Part shown: positions 1 to 9,081 of the stretch, in pieces
Layout: every line of letters starts with the position of its first letter
How positions within the stretch are numbered: position 1 is the stretch's first letter
Assembly (NCBI RefSeq): GCF_900070205.1
Contig: NZ_FAOO01000014.1
Span: 1 to 51,065, forward strand
Direction: 5' to 3'
Source of the DNA: Candidatus Thermokryptus mobilis
GTDB taxonomy: Bacteria > Bacteroidota > Ignavibacteria > Kryptoniales > Kryptoniaceae
Length of the DNA: 51,065 bases
The notes under the pieces: generated by a model
Told to the model about the DNA's origin: nothing
Databases searched by the model: none
The model's input: only the letters and a program-made list of their open reading frames with translations
Translations under genes and position numbers: made by a program

Positions 1-1481
1 GAAGCGGAATTTATATCTAAACTCTTTTCAACACTTACATACTTCTCCTTTGAAACATTTATAGTATAAGCTCCAAAAGGAAGCTCAATTTTAAGCTCAT
101 CCCCTTCCATCTTAAAAGCCTTTGAAGTTCCGTATTCCTTATCCTTTATCACAACATCAGCATCTGGAACACTTGATTTAATAAATACCGTAGCTAAAAG
201 TTTCTCAAGATTAACACTTATCGTTGTATCAGAGTATACAAAAATTTTCCTCCTTAGTTCGCTATATCCTTGTTTCATAACAATTACATCATGTTCACCT
301 TTACGAACTTTAAAATAAGATGGGGTTGTCCCTGCTTTAGTCCCATCAATATAAACATCAGCAAAACCAGGTTCGCTCTTTATGTAAATTGAAACCAAAG
401 CAGGTTCAAGCCGATAGTGGAAAGAATTATCAAATGACTCACCGACTTCAAAAACATCTATAAATGTCTCATAATCTTGCTTTGATATCTCAATATTGTA
501 TCTCCCGGGTTCCAATCTCAAATTAAGAGGTGTTTTCCCATAGGCTTGTCCATTTATCTTAACATCTGCACCTGATGGTTCAGATTCAATTGAGACATCA
601 AACATTTTAACAATCGCACCAACAGGTATGAAAACAAAATCACCCCCCATATCACCAGCAAGTATCCCATATTCAGGCGTTTGAGCCCTGTTTGATTCAG
701 CTGTAACACGGGGAGCAACATATTCATTTAATTCACCGCTTGTTATCATGCCATCACGATTTAAATCAGCACTACCATTCTTCAGTCCATCAATAAGATA
801 ATATGTGAAAACACTATGACCACCAGGACCGGTATCAAAAACTGTTTGGTCTCTACCTCCAGCTGTGAGCGCCTTTCTTGCCCTCCTTGTTGATATAATC
901 TCAAGATAATCAAGCGCAGTTGGTGAAATTGGCTGCGCACGCGCAAATATCAAACCACCATAACAAGCATCCATTATAAAAAGCAAATGCTTTGCCCTTA
1001 TTAACTGGCTTATCTCATTTAACTGATCCGTTGAAATCGCACTCGTTATCAACTCATCTTGCGAACCATCAACAGGAAGGATATATCCCTTCTCCCTACC
1101 ATCTGGAAGTGTGACAGTTATCCCATGACCAGCAAAAAATATCAAAACTCTGTCATCTTTATCCGCTACAGAGCGAATCCTTTCAAAAGCCCTCATTATA
1201 TTTTCCCTCGTAGCTTCCCTATCAATTAACTTTATGATATTCTCTCGCTTGAAACCATAATAGTTGACCAAAACTTCCATAAATTCTTCAACATCCCTAA
1301 CAGCATACCTTAACTTCGGAGCTTTGATGTAATTGTTTATACCAATCAAAACAGCCCACGACTCCCTGTAAAATGATTTAAGCTCAACCCTTCCACTCTC
1401 TCTTAACCCAATCCCCCTTTGCTGTGAAAATGAAAAAGAAAACAAAACTAAAACAAAAGAAAATATCTTTAAAAACCTCAT
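1..1481 (-). CDS. Secreted caspase-like (C14) peptidase with PEGA repeats, partial at left edge
   Basis: Translated by hand from the ATG at 1481, which follows a GGGAGG ribosome site; the frame stays open to the window edge (493 codons seen). Residues 1-20 are a signal peptide ending SFSQ. Residues 40-230 form a caspase/metacaspase fold: the catalytic His is in FFAGHG (about 119) and the catalytic Cys in DACYGG (about 173). An EF-hand-like loop, DLNRDGMITSGEL, lies at 239-251. Three PEGA-type beta repeats follow at about 294-360, 362-427 and 429-493, the last cut by the edge. PEGA domains usually bind surface components, so an exported envelope protein is likely; cleavage specificity (often Arg/Lys in this family) and substrate are unknown. 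It lies 17 bases after a cohesin-like lipoprotein gene and is probably co-transcribed with it. Confidence 0.88.
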   Translation of the reverse strand, partial: MRFLKIFSFVLVLFSFSFSQQRGIGLRESGRVELKSFYRESWAVLIGINNYIKAPKLRYAVRDVEEFMEVLVNYYGFKRENIIKLIDREATRENIMRAFERIRSVADKDDRVLIFFAGHGITVTLPDGREKGYILPVDGSQDELITSAISTDQLNEISQLIRAKHLLFIMDACYGGLIFARAQPISPTALDYLEIISTRRARKALTAGGRDQTVFDTGPGGHSVFTYYLIDGLKNGSADLNRDGMITSGELNEYVAPRVTAESNRAQTPEYGILAGDMGGDFVFIPVGAIVKMFDVSIESEPSGADVKINGQAYGKTPLNLRLEPGRYNIEISKQDYETFIDVFEVGESFDNSFHYRLEPALVSIYIKSEPGFADVYIDGTKAGTTPSYFKVRKGEHDVIVMKQGYSELRRKIFVYSDTTISVNLEKLLATVFIKSSVPDADVVIKDKEYGTSKAFKMEGDELKIELPFGAYTINVSKEKYVSVEKSLDINSA

Positions 1482-1498
1482 GGCTATAACCTCCCTCT

Positions 1499-2355
1499 TT
1501 ATTTTACATTTACAACTCCCCTTGTTGCCTCCTGTATGGATATCTTATTCCCAGAGTAATCAAAAATGTTAACATCCGAAAAATTAAGAAAACTCTGACC
1601 TAAGGCAGTTCCCCTAAACCTTAAAACAACTATATCACCACTTCCACTTAAATAAGGTAAATCAGTCGGATAAGAAGCGAAGAAAGCATAACCCCAGTTG
1701 TTATCTCCACCTCACCTTTAGTGTTTGCTTCATCTATCACTTTTTGAACACCAAAATCAGGAACTATCACCTGCTCAAGCCGATTTTCCTGAGCAAATCT
1801 ACCCCTTTGAACCCCAACAAACCTCAAAAAGTTGCGGTTAAACCCGACCTTGAAGCTACCACTTTTAAAACTTTGAACATCCTCAAGCCAAACCTCAACA
1901 CTAAACTCATCCCCACTTGAAACATCATTTCTCAATCTGAAAAATTTCAAAGTCGGACCCTTTATCCAATCAACACTAAAAGAACGGCTCAACTCAAAAA
2001 CCTCATCTCTGTCCTCATACTTAGTTTGAAGCCTAAAAACATACCTTATGTCATCAAGATAATCAAATGTAACTTGTTTCGCCTTTGACCAATTCGTCCA
2101 GTCCTGATAAACAATTGAATCATTACCCCTATAACCAACAAGTTTATATCTGAACAAGTTTATGTCCGAATTCCCCTCCCAAGAAAAAGTAACACTCCCG
2201 GATGTAATCGTTTCATCCTCACCTGGCGCTGAAATTAATCTGGCAGATGGATATTCATAATTTGGCGATTCAGGGTCAAATGGATTTGAAAACTCCTTCT
2301 TGCAGGATGAGAAGATGAAAAAGAGAAACGCAAGGGTAATAAACTTAATTTTCAT
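1499..2355 (-). pseudogene. Lipoprotein with fibronectin-like and cohesin-like domains, single frameshift
   Basis: The start MKIKFITLAF and lipobox IFSSC (Cys18) mark an outer-envelope lipoprotein. Residues about 35-125 look like a fibronectin/Ig-type domain. From about 130 the pattern (FSVEVWLEDV, then FNRNFLRFVGVQRGRF) resembles a cohesin domain. The first frame ends at 1648, but the next frame continues the domain from about 1696 to a stop at 1499, reading GYAFFASYPTDLPYLSGSG and later LNFSDVNIFDYSGNKI, the expected end of a cohesin fold. The break is at the CCCC run 1692-1695 (GGGG in the sense strand); one additional G restores a full protein of about 285 residues. It is either a sequencing or assembly error, or a real recent mutation. 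The partner of the cohesin-like domain is unknown; no dockerin was recognised here. Confidence 0.75.
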
Positions 2356-2529
2356 ATCTCAACCCATATCTTTTCTTCCTGTCGTTAATTTAAAAAATTC
2401 AAATTTTTTTGTCAAAAGTTCATAGAGCAAGCCCACGCCCTTATCAAAAATTTCATACAGGGAAACTTTGGAAATTTAAACTTTCATACATAAATTATTT
2501 TGCAACAAAAACTAAACCACGCCATTCCT

Positions 2530-4251
2530 ATGGATATCAAAGGAAAATCAGTTCTAATCCTTGGAGCTTGGGGGCTTGTGGGCTCAGCCGTCACAAGGAG
2601 AATAGTTCAAGAAAAACCAAGAAATGTAATCATTGCTTCCCTCAAACAGTGGGAAGCTGAAGAAGCAGTTGAAGCTTTGAGAAAGGAATTCCCGGAATAT
2701 GACAGAAATTTTTTCATCCCATGGTGGGGCAACATCTTCGTCCGCGATGAATTCAAAGACATGAGCCGTGAGGAAATACTCTCAAATCCTGAATATCGCA
2801 GAGTTTTAATCAATGATATCCTCGGAGAATTAACTGAGGACACCTTGAAACAATCCGCCTTATACAAACTTTTAAACAGGTTTTCCCCAGAGATAATAAT
2901 TGATTGCATCAACACCGCAACTGCTATTGCTTATCAAGATATCTTCACAACGAGCATTGAAGTTATGCAAGCAATTGATAGGTTTAAAGCGAGTGATAAT
3001 ACGAAAGATAAAGAAGCTTTAATTGAGGTAACGGAACGACTTCTTGCGACGCTTTATGTTCCACAGTTGATAAGACATGTTCAAATACTTTATCGCTCTA
3101 TGCAAGAGGTTGGGACGAAAATATATGTTAAAATTGGGACGAGCGGAACAGGTGGAATGGGACTGAATATACCTTATACACATAGCGAGGAAAGACCTTC
3201 AAAAGTTTTACTTAGCAAGTCAGCCGTTGCTGGAGCTCATACACTTCTTCTTTTCTTGATGGGGAGGACGCCAGACGCTCCGATTACAAAAGAGATAAAG
3301 CCAACAGCTGCGATTGCGTGGAAAAAAATTGGTTTTGGTGAAATTAAACGACAAGGCAGACCAATTGAATTAATTGATTGCCCACCTGAAAAAGCATTCA
3401 AATTAAATGGAATAATTGAGTTAAAAATTACGGAGGATAATTTTGAAAAGTTGAACGAGACACTTCATTCCGTCTTCATTGATACAGGTGAGAACGGGCT
3501 CTTCTCAAGAGCTGAATTTGAAACGCTATCAACACCAGGTCAAATGGAATATGTCACCCCTGAAGAAATAGCCGAGGTCGTTGTCTTTGAAATCAAAGGT
3601 GGAAACACCGGTCACGATATAATCAACGCCCTTGACCATGCCACGCTTGAACCAACATATAGAGCAGGCTTCCTTACGGAAACAGCATTGAAACGAATGA
3701 GAGAGCTTGAACAAAAATACGGCGTTGAAAGTGTTGCATTTGAACTTCTTGGACCACCAAGATTGACAAAACTTTTATACGAGGCACACCTTCTAAAACT
3801 CGCATACGGAAGCATTGAGAACGCAGCGAAACAAAATCCAAAAGATATGAGCCAAAAATGCGAAGAAATAATTAAAACAAACAAAAAATTAAGATCGCAA
3901 ATAATCTCAATCGGAATTCCAATCCTTATGCCTGACGGTGAAACTCTAATACGTGGAAACGAAATCAAAATCCCACCTTATAGAGGCGAAAATAAAGTAG
4001 AAATTACACCGGAAAAAATCAATCAATGGGCTTATGATGGCTGGGTTGATTTAAGACCAGAAAATATGGAAATTTGGAAGAAGAGATTCCAAAAGATAAT
4101 GGAAGAGGTCAACTTAATTCCCGCTACTGACACAAGCTCAAGATATGTCAGGACAAGGGAGTACTGGGAGGATTTCAAAACGATAAATGAAGGAAAAATC
4201 GCTGGCTGGATACTTGACCGAGAGGAACACGGAATGAGAATGAAATCATAA
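2530..4251 (+). CDS. Large NAD(P)-binding Rossmann protein, function unknown
   Basis: About 573 residues. The N-terminus MDIKGKSVLILGAWGLVGSA has the dinucleotide-binding glycine pattern GxxGxxG of extended short-chain dehydrogenases/epimerases. A middle segment (about 210-250: TSGTGGMGLNIPYTHSEERPS, then LSKSAVAGAHTLLLFLM) sits where the active-site region of an SDR would lie, but no clear YxxxK pair is visible. The C-terminal 250 residues match no family I recognise. I chose the ATG at 2530 because the Rossmann strand starts directly after it; an in-frame non-ATG start at 2500 is possible and neither has a clear ribosome site. It heads a row of same-strand genes followed by an isochorismatase-like and a PHP hydrolase, suggesting small-molecule metabolism. 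No reaction can be named. Confidence 0.8.
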   Translation: MDIKGKSVLILGAWGLVGSAVTRRIVQEKPRNVIIASLKQWEAEEAVEALRKEFPEYDRNFFIPWWGNIFVRDEFKDMSREEILSNPEYRRVLINDILGELTEDTLKQSALYKLLNRFSPEIIIDCINTATAIAYQDIFTTSIEVMQAIDRFKASDNTKDKEALIEVTERLLATLYVPQLIRHVQILYRSMQEVGTKIYVKIGTSGTGGMGLNIPYTHSEERPSKVLLSKSAVAGAHTLLLFLMGRTPDAPITKEIKPTAAIAWKKIGFGEIKRQGRPIELIDCPPEKAFKLNGIIELKITEDNFEKLNETLHSVFIDTGENGLFSRAEFETLSTPGQMEYVTPEEIAEVVVFEIKGGNTGHDIINALDHATLEPTYRAGFLTETALKRMRELEQKYGVESVAFELLGPPRLTKLLYEAHLLKLAYGSIENAAKQNPKDMSQKCEEIIKTNKKLRSQIISIGIPILMPDGETLIRGNEIKIPPYRGENKVEITPEKINQWAYDGWVDLRPENMEIWKKRFQKIMEEVNLIPATDTSSRYVRTREYWEDFKTINEGKIAGWILDREEHGMRMKS

Positions 4252-4318
4252 AGGAAACAATAGAGTGTTTTGACTTGTTTTAATTTTTGAAAAATGAAAA
4301 ATAATATGGAGGTGCGCC

Positions 4319-4984
4319 ATGATTAGAGAAATAATTTTCTGGGATGTTGATACACAATATGATTTTATGATGAAAGACGGCAAGCTTTATGTGCCAAACG
4401 CCGAAGAGATTATACCGAACTTGAAAAAACTCTATGACTATGCGAGAAAGAATGAGATTCAAATCATGGGCTCGGCTGATTATCATACCCTAAACGATGA
4501 GGAAATCTCCGACAATCCCGATTATTTAAATACATTTCCACCGCACTGCTTACAGGGAACGCCCGGCTGGGAACGGATTGATGCCACAAAACCACTGAAT
4601 CCGCTATGGATTGACAGCAAAAAATATACCGAGAAAGAACTTGAAGGGATGATTAAAAATCATACTGGAGAGATAATTTTCCGCAAGCAAAAGTTTGATG
4701 TCTTTTCAAACCCAAATGTTGACCCTGTGCTTGAAATCATAAACCCAAGGGAAATAGTCGTCTTCGGCGTTGCCCTTGATGTATGCGATGCGTATGCAAT
4801 TGAAGGATTTTTAAAAAGAGGAAAATATCAAATCTATCTTGTTGAAGACGCAGCAAAACCAATTTATGAAGACAGAGGAAAACAACTCATTGAAAAATGG
4901 AGTTCTGAAGGCGTTAAAATTGTTAAGACAGATGACATCGTTGAGAAAAACATCTTGCTTGAAAAATACATCAGCCAAAAATAA
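4319..4984 (+). CDS. Isochorismatase-family cysteine hydrolase, nicotinamidase-like
   Basis: 221 residues, preceded by GGAGGTGCGCC directly before the ATG. The start IIFWDVDTQYDF carries the conserved Asp of the family. ADYHTLND and FPPHCLQGTPGWE match the metal and substrate loop of nicotinamidases, although the usual D-x-H-x(n)-H spacing is not strictly kept. VVFGVALDVCDAYAIEGFL contains the cis-peptide and the nucleophilic Cys. The family hydrolyses nicotinamide, ureidoacrylate, N-carbamoylsarcosine and similar amides; the HCLQGTPG loop favours a nicotinamidase-type role in NAD salvage, but the substrate is inferred. The stop overlaps the next start by one base (TAATG), so the two genes are probably translationally coupled. 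Confidence 0.85.
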   Translation: MIREIIFWDVDTQYDFMMKDGKLYVPNAEEIIPNLKKLYDYARKNEIQIMGSADYHTLNDEEISDNPDYLNTFPPHCLQGTPGWERIDATKPLNPLWIDSKKYTEKELEGMIKNHTGEIIFRKQKFDVFSNPNVDPVLEIINPREIVVFGVALDVCDAYAIEGFLKRGKYQIYLVEDAAKPIYEDRGKQLIEKWSSEGVKIVKTDDIVEKNILLEKYISQK

Positions 4985-6051
4985 TGTTTGAATACATCGG
5001 CGTCATCCATGTCCATTCAATTTATTCAGATGGGACTGGAACGATACCTGAAATAGCAAAATCTGCAAGCGAACTTGGTCTTGACTTCGTGATGATGACT
5101 GATCACAATACTTTGAAACCGAAATATGATGGATATGAAGGTTGGTATGGCGATACGATGATAATAATTGGCTACGAATTGAACGACCCAGATGATAAAA
5201 ACCATTATCTTGTTTTTGGCGTTGATGAGGTTTTTTATCCGAATAAATCAGCAAGGGAATATGTTGAGAAAATAAAAAATTTAAACGGAATCGGCATAAT
5301 AGCACATCCAGATGAAAGAAGAAATAGTTTCCCCGAATATCCTCCTTATCCTTGGAACGCATGGGATGTTGACGGATTTACAGGGATTGAGATATGGAAC
5401 CATATGTCTGAATGGGTTGAGGGATTAACACAGGAAAATAAATTTCGCAGATTTATTCACCCACTAAAATCGTTAAACGGACCTTACCCAGAAACACTAA
5501 AACGCTGGGATGAACTATCCCGAAAGAGAAGAGTCGTCGGTATAGGTGGGGTAGACGCCCACGGACATAAATATAAAATTTGGCAACTATTTGAAGTAGA
5601 AGTTTTTCCCTACAAAGTCATGTTCAGAGGCATAAGAACGCATGTCCTACTTGATGAACCAATTGATAAAAGCAAAAAGGAAAATTTTGAAATATATAAG
5701 CGTAAAATTTTCTCCGCAATTGAAAACGGAAGATGCTTCACGACTTACTCCTACTTCGCTGACCCAAGAGGTTTTAGATTTGTAGCTGAAAAAAACGGCA
5801 ATATTTATCAAATGGGTGATTACATTGAACTTGATGAGAACCCAATTAAATTGAAAATTAAATTGCCACAAATATCTAACGATACGGTGACTTTTCTTTT
5901 AAGAAATGGAGAAGTGATAACGAAAACATTTAATAACGAATTAATTTATGAAGTTGGTGAGACAGGTGTTTATAGAGTTGAGTCATATTTCAACGGCAAG
6001 CCATGGATTTTTTCAAACCATATAAGAGTCGGAAAGAAAGGGATAATTTAA
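4984..6051 (+). CDS. PHP-domain metallo-hydrolase (CehA/McbA-like)
   Basis: 355 residues. The N-terminus has the PHP metal-binding series: HVHSIYSDGTG, then MTDHNT, then GIIAHPDE and, near residue 190, GGVDAHGH. These are the His/Asp ligands of the polymerase-and-histidinol-phosphatase fold, which binds two or three metals and hydrolyses phosphoesters or, in the CehA/McbA branch, carbamates. A C-terminal beta-rich domain (about 255-350) ends with a strand pattern common in this branch. No signal peptide is seen. It is coupled to the isochorismatase-like gene before it, and purF starts two bases after it. A link between the two hydrolases in breaking down one compound is plausible but not shown. 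Confidence 0.85.
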   Translation: MFEYIGVIHVHSIYSDGTGTIPEIAKSASELGLDFVMMTDHNTLKPKYDGYEGWYGDTMIIIGYELNDPDDKNHYLVFGVDEVFYPNKSAREYVEKIKNLNGIGIIAHPDERRNSFPEYPPYPWNAWDVDGFTGIEIWNHMSEWVEGLTQENKFRRFIHPLKSLNGPYPETLKRWDELSRKRRVVGIGGVDAHGHKYKIWQLFEVEVFPYKVMFRGIRTHVLLDEPIDKSKKENFEIYKRKIFSAIENGRCFTTYSYFADPRGFRFVAEKNGNIYQMGDYIELDENPIKLKIKLPQISNDTVTFLLRNGEVITKTFNNELIYEVGETGVYRVESYFNGKPWIFSNHIRVGKKGII

Positions 6052-6052
6052 A

Positions 6053-7534
6053 GTGTGCGGTATATTTGGAATTTACGGACACCCCCAAGCATCGCTTATA
6101 ACATATTACGGACTTTATGCACTTCAACACAGGGGACAAGAATCAACAGGAATAGTATCCTGTGAAAGGGATGATTTAACTGGGAGGACGAGATTTAATT
6201 ATCACAAAGGTATCGGTCTTGTCGCAGATGTTTTCAAAGATGAAAAAATTATCAACGAGCATTTAAAGGGGGATTCCGCAATCGGTCACAATCGGTATTC
6301 AACTACGGGTGCGTTAAACAAGTCAAACATTCAACCTTTCGTAGTACATTACAAAAATGGAAACCTTGCAATAGCTCACAACGGTAACTTAACAAACACG
6401 AGAACTCTACGAAATAAGCTTCAATCAGAAGGAACGATTTTCCAATCATCAACGGACACAGAGATAATTTTGCATCTTATAGCAAAAAGTCAAAAAGAGG
6501 ATCAAATTGAACAAATAAAAGATGCTTTAAGTCAAGTTGAGGGGGCGTATTCGCTTGTCATACTAACGGATGATAAACTCATAGCTGTGCGTGACCCATA
6601 TGGATTTAGACCGCTTGCACTTGGGATAATGCCAGATGGGGCTTATGTAATTGCATCTGAAACATGCGCCTTTGATCTGATAAATGCCAAGTATATCCGT
6701 GATGTTCTCCCCGGCGAAATACTTGTAATTGATGATGAGACCATCGCAACTGGTAAGTTGAAATCGTATTGGATTGATAAAAAAGTTGAGAGACAAGCTT
6801 TTTGTATTTTTGAGTTTATTTACTTTTCACGACCAGACAGCAAAATCTTTGGGGAAAATGTTGATAAAGTAAGGCGAAAACTTGGCAAACTTTTGGCTCA
6901 CGAACATCCTGCCCCACAATCAACGGAAAACGACAAAGTCATAGTTATAAATGTCCCTGACTCAAGCAACACCGCAACTCTTGGATTTGTCACCGAAAGC
7001 AATAAGCTTGGAAATAATGTTAAAATTGAAATCGGCTTGATAAGAAGTCATTATGTTGGAAGGACATTTATTCAACCTCAGCAAAATATGAGGGAATTAA
7101 AAGTTAAAGTTAAATTCAACACCGTCAAAGGTGTCCTTGAAAACAAAAGGGTTGTCATAGTTGATGATTCAATCGTTCGTGGGACGACATCAAAGGCGCT
7201 CGTCAAGTTGATAAAAGAATCTGGAGCACGAGAAGTTCATTTCAGGGTTGCCTCGCCACCGATAAAATTCCCCTGCTACTACGGGATGGACTTCCCAAAG
7301 CAAGAAGAATTGATAGCCTCAAGATTAAATGGTGATGTTGAAGCCATAAGACAAGAACTTGGAGTTGAATCGCTTGGTTATCTCTCGGTTGAGAAACTCC
7401 TTGAATCCGCCCCGAAAAATTTAAGTTTCTGCACAGCTTGTTTCACAGGGAATTATCCAACACCCATTGACGAGAAACCAGAAAAATATGAACACGAAAT
7501 GCACATAAAGGACGCAACTGAAAGATTTGATTAA
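6053..7534 (+). CDS. purF: Amidophosphoribosyltransferase (PurF)
   Basis: Catalyses the first committed step of purine synthesis, PRPP plus glutamine to phosphoribosylamine. The GTG start is followed by CGIFGIYG, so Cys2 becomes the N-terminal nucleophile after Met removal. The glutaminase domain covers about 1-235 (HNRYSTTG, AHNGNLTN, SSTDTEIILH). The PRPP loop is VVIVDDSIVRGTTSKALV near 365-380. Cysteines at QAFCIF, FPCYYGMD and FCTACF match the four Fe-S ligands of the Bacillus-type enzyme, so a 4Fe-4S cluster is expected. Length 493 is slightly above the usual range. It starts two bases after the PHP gene and is followed two bases later by pgsA. No other purine gene is nearby. Confidence 0.97.
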   Translation: MCGIFGIYGHPQASLITYYGLYALQHRGQESTGIVSCERDDLTGRTRFNYHKGIGLVADVFKDEKIINEHLKGDSAIGHNRYSTTGALNKSNIQPFVVHYKNGNLAIAHNGNLTNTRTLRNKLQSEGTIFQSSTDTEIILHLIAKSQKEDQIEQIKDALSQVEGAYSLVILTDDKLIAVRDPYGFRPLALGIMPDGAYVIASETCAFDLINAKYIRDVLPGEILVIDDETIATGKLKSYWIDKKVERQAFCIFEFIYFSRPDSKIFGENVDKVRRKLGKLLAHEHPAPQSTENDKVIVINVPDSSNTATLGFVTESNKLGNNVKIEIGLIRSHYVGRTFIQPQQNMRELKVKVKFNTVKGVLENKRVVIVDDSIVRGTTSKALVKLIKESGAREVHFRVASPPIKFPCYYGMDFPKQEELIASRLNGDVEAIRQELGVESLGYLSVEKLLESAPKNLSFCTACFTGNYPTPIDEKPEKYEHEMHIKDATERFD

Positions 7535-7536
7535 GT

Positions 7537-8118
7537 ATGCGGGAAAAAATTTTCAACATCTCAAACTTTCTTAGTTTCAGTCGTTTCATAATTTTAATCC
7601 CAACAATTTATTTCCTGACAAACGACTCTGGCGAAATTGTATTTGAGCAATATGGCTTAAAATTGACTTTGAACAGAGCAATTTCAATACTTTTTATGTT
7701 AAGTTTGTATTTAAGCGATTTGGCGGATGGTTATCTTGCTAGGAAATTCAATCAAATAACAGAATTTGGCAAAATTATTGACCCACTGGCTGACAAAGTA
7801 TGCATTGGATTGATCGTTTTAAGCTTGGTTCAACAGGGTGATCTACCAATTTGGTATGTTGGGATTGTGATAGGAAGGGATTTAATAATTTTAGCAGCAG
7901 GCGCATATTTAAGCTCAAAAATAAAATTTGTTCTGCCATCAAATAAACTCGGTAAATACACTGTCACATCAATTGCATTAGTGATAGCTCTTGCTATGCT
8001 GAAAGCAAAAGGTTTATTGCTTAACTTATTTATCTTTATAAGCGTCGTTATGATTTTTGCTTCACTCTATGTATATGGTAGAAGATTTTTTGAGCACTTG
8101 AAAATAAAACAGATTTAA
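7537..8118 (+). CDS. pgsA: CDP-diacylglycerol-glycerol-3-phosphate 3-phosphatidyltransferase (PgsA)
   Basis: Inner-membrane enzyme that makes phosphatidylglycerol phosphate from CDP-diacylglycerol and glycerol-3-phosphate. The CDP-alcohol phosphotransferase signature is complete: DLADGYLARKF, then GKIIDPLADKV (pattern DGxxAR-x8-GxxxDxxxD), with the Asp residues binding metal. About five to six hydrophobic helices are visible in 193 residues. A cardiolipin- or inositol-type enzyme of the same family is possible, but length and the FLSFSRFIILIPTIY start suit PgsA. It lies between purF and ftsY with spacings of 2 and 5 bases, so it is part of one transcript. Confidence 0.92.
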   Translation: MREKIFNISNFLSFSRFIILIPTIYFLTNDSGEIVFEQYGLKLTLNRAISILFMLSLYLSDLADGYLARKFNQITEFGKIIDPLADKVCIGLIVLSLVQQGDLPIWYVGIVIGRDLIILAAGAYLSSKIKFVLPSNKLGKYTVTSIALVIALAMLKAKGLLLNLFIFISVVMIFASLYVYGRRFFEHLKIKQI

Positions 8119-8123
8119 CTTTT

Positions 8124-9071
8124 ATGGGGATACTTGACAAAATTGGCTTTCAAAAAATAAAAGACGGCTTAACAAAAACAAGGAACAACCTAATTGATAA
8201 AATTTCAAACCTTCTAAACACTTCAAGGACAATTGACGAAAGATTTTTCACTGACCTTGAAGAAATTTTGATCGGGGCTGATGTTGGAGTCTGGATGACA
8301 TCTGAACTGATCTCAAAATTAAAGGAGAGGGTAAAAATTGAGAAGTTAACTCAGCCAGAAGAATTAAAATTCGCTTTGAAAGATGAACTTGAAAAAATTT
8401 TGAAATCGCCGTTTGATTCACAAAATTTTGATCCATTCTCAATCCCCGAGGATAGGAAGCCATTTGTTATAATGATCGTCGGTGTCAACGGCGTTGGAAA
8501 GACAACAACCGTTGGTAAACTTGCCTATAATTTCAAGTCAAGGGGGAAAAAGGTCTTAATCGGAGCTGGCGATACTTTCAGAGCAGCAGCGAACGAGCAA
8601 CTTGAAATATGGGCCAAAAGAGCAGGCGTTGATATAATCCAACAACAAAAAGGTTCAGACCCAGGAGCCGTAGCATTTGATACCGTTAAATCTGCATTAG
8701 CAAGGGACATTGATATCGTCTTAATTGATACCGCTGGACGACTACATACAAAGACAAATTTGATGGAGGAACTAAAAAAAGTCAAAAGAGTTATTCAAAA
8801 ACTAATACCAAGAGCTCCTGATGAGATTTGGCTTGTCCTTGATGCAACGATAGGACAAAACTCAATCCAGCAAGCAAGACAATTCCATCAAGCTTTGGGC
8901 ATAACTGGGCTTATAATAACGAAACTTGACGGGACAGCAAAGGGTGGCGTTGTCTTTGCAATTGCAAATGAACTTAAAATACCCGTTAAATTTATCGGCG
9001 TCGGTGAAAATATAGACGACCTACAACCTTTTGACCCAGAGTCATTTATAAATGCACTCTTTGAAAAATAA
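8124..9071 (+). CDS. ftsY: Signal recognition particle receptor FtsY
   Basis: SRP-type GTPase that docks ribosome-SRP complexes at the inner membrane. The helical N domain covers about 1-105. The G domain follows with GVNGVGKTTTVGKLA (P-loop, about 118), DTFRAAANEQL, DTAGRLHTKTNLMEEL and TKLDGTAKGG. The end, FIGVGENIDDLQPFDPESFINALFE, is the standard FtsY/Ffh closing motif. At 315 residues it is the short form without the acidic A domain, as in many non-proteobacterial species. It lies five bases after pgsA. Ffh has the same GTPase but a Met-rich M domain, which is absent here. Confidence 0.97.
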   Translation: MGILDKIGFQKIKDGLTKTRNNLIDKISNLLNTSRTIDERFFTDLEEILIGADVGVWMTSELISKLKERVKIEKLTQPEELKFALKDELEKILKSPFDSQNFDPFSIPEDRKPFVIMIVGVNGVGKTTTVGKLAYNFKSRGKKVLIGAGDTFRAAANEQLEIWAKRAGVDIIQQQKGSDPGAVAFDTVKSALARDIDIVLIDTAGRLHTKTNLMEELKKVKRVIQKLIPRAPDEIWLVLDATIGQNSIQQARQFHQALGITGLIITKLDGTAKGGVVFAIANELKIPVKFIGVGENIDDLQPFDPESFINALFEK

Positions 9072-9081
9072 AAGAGAAAAT

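Noticed and set aside
2409-2660. Short plus-strand open frame before the Rossmann gene
   Set aside because: It overlaps the confident gene in another frame, has no recognisable domain and no ribosome site.
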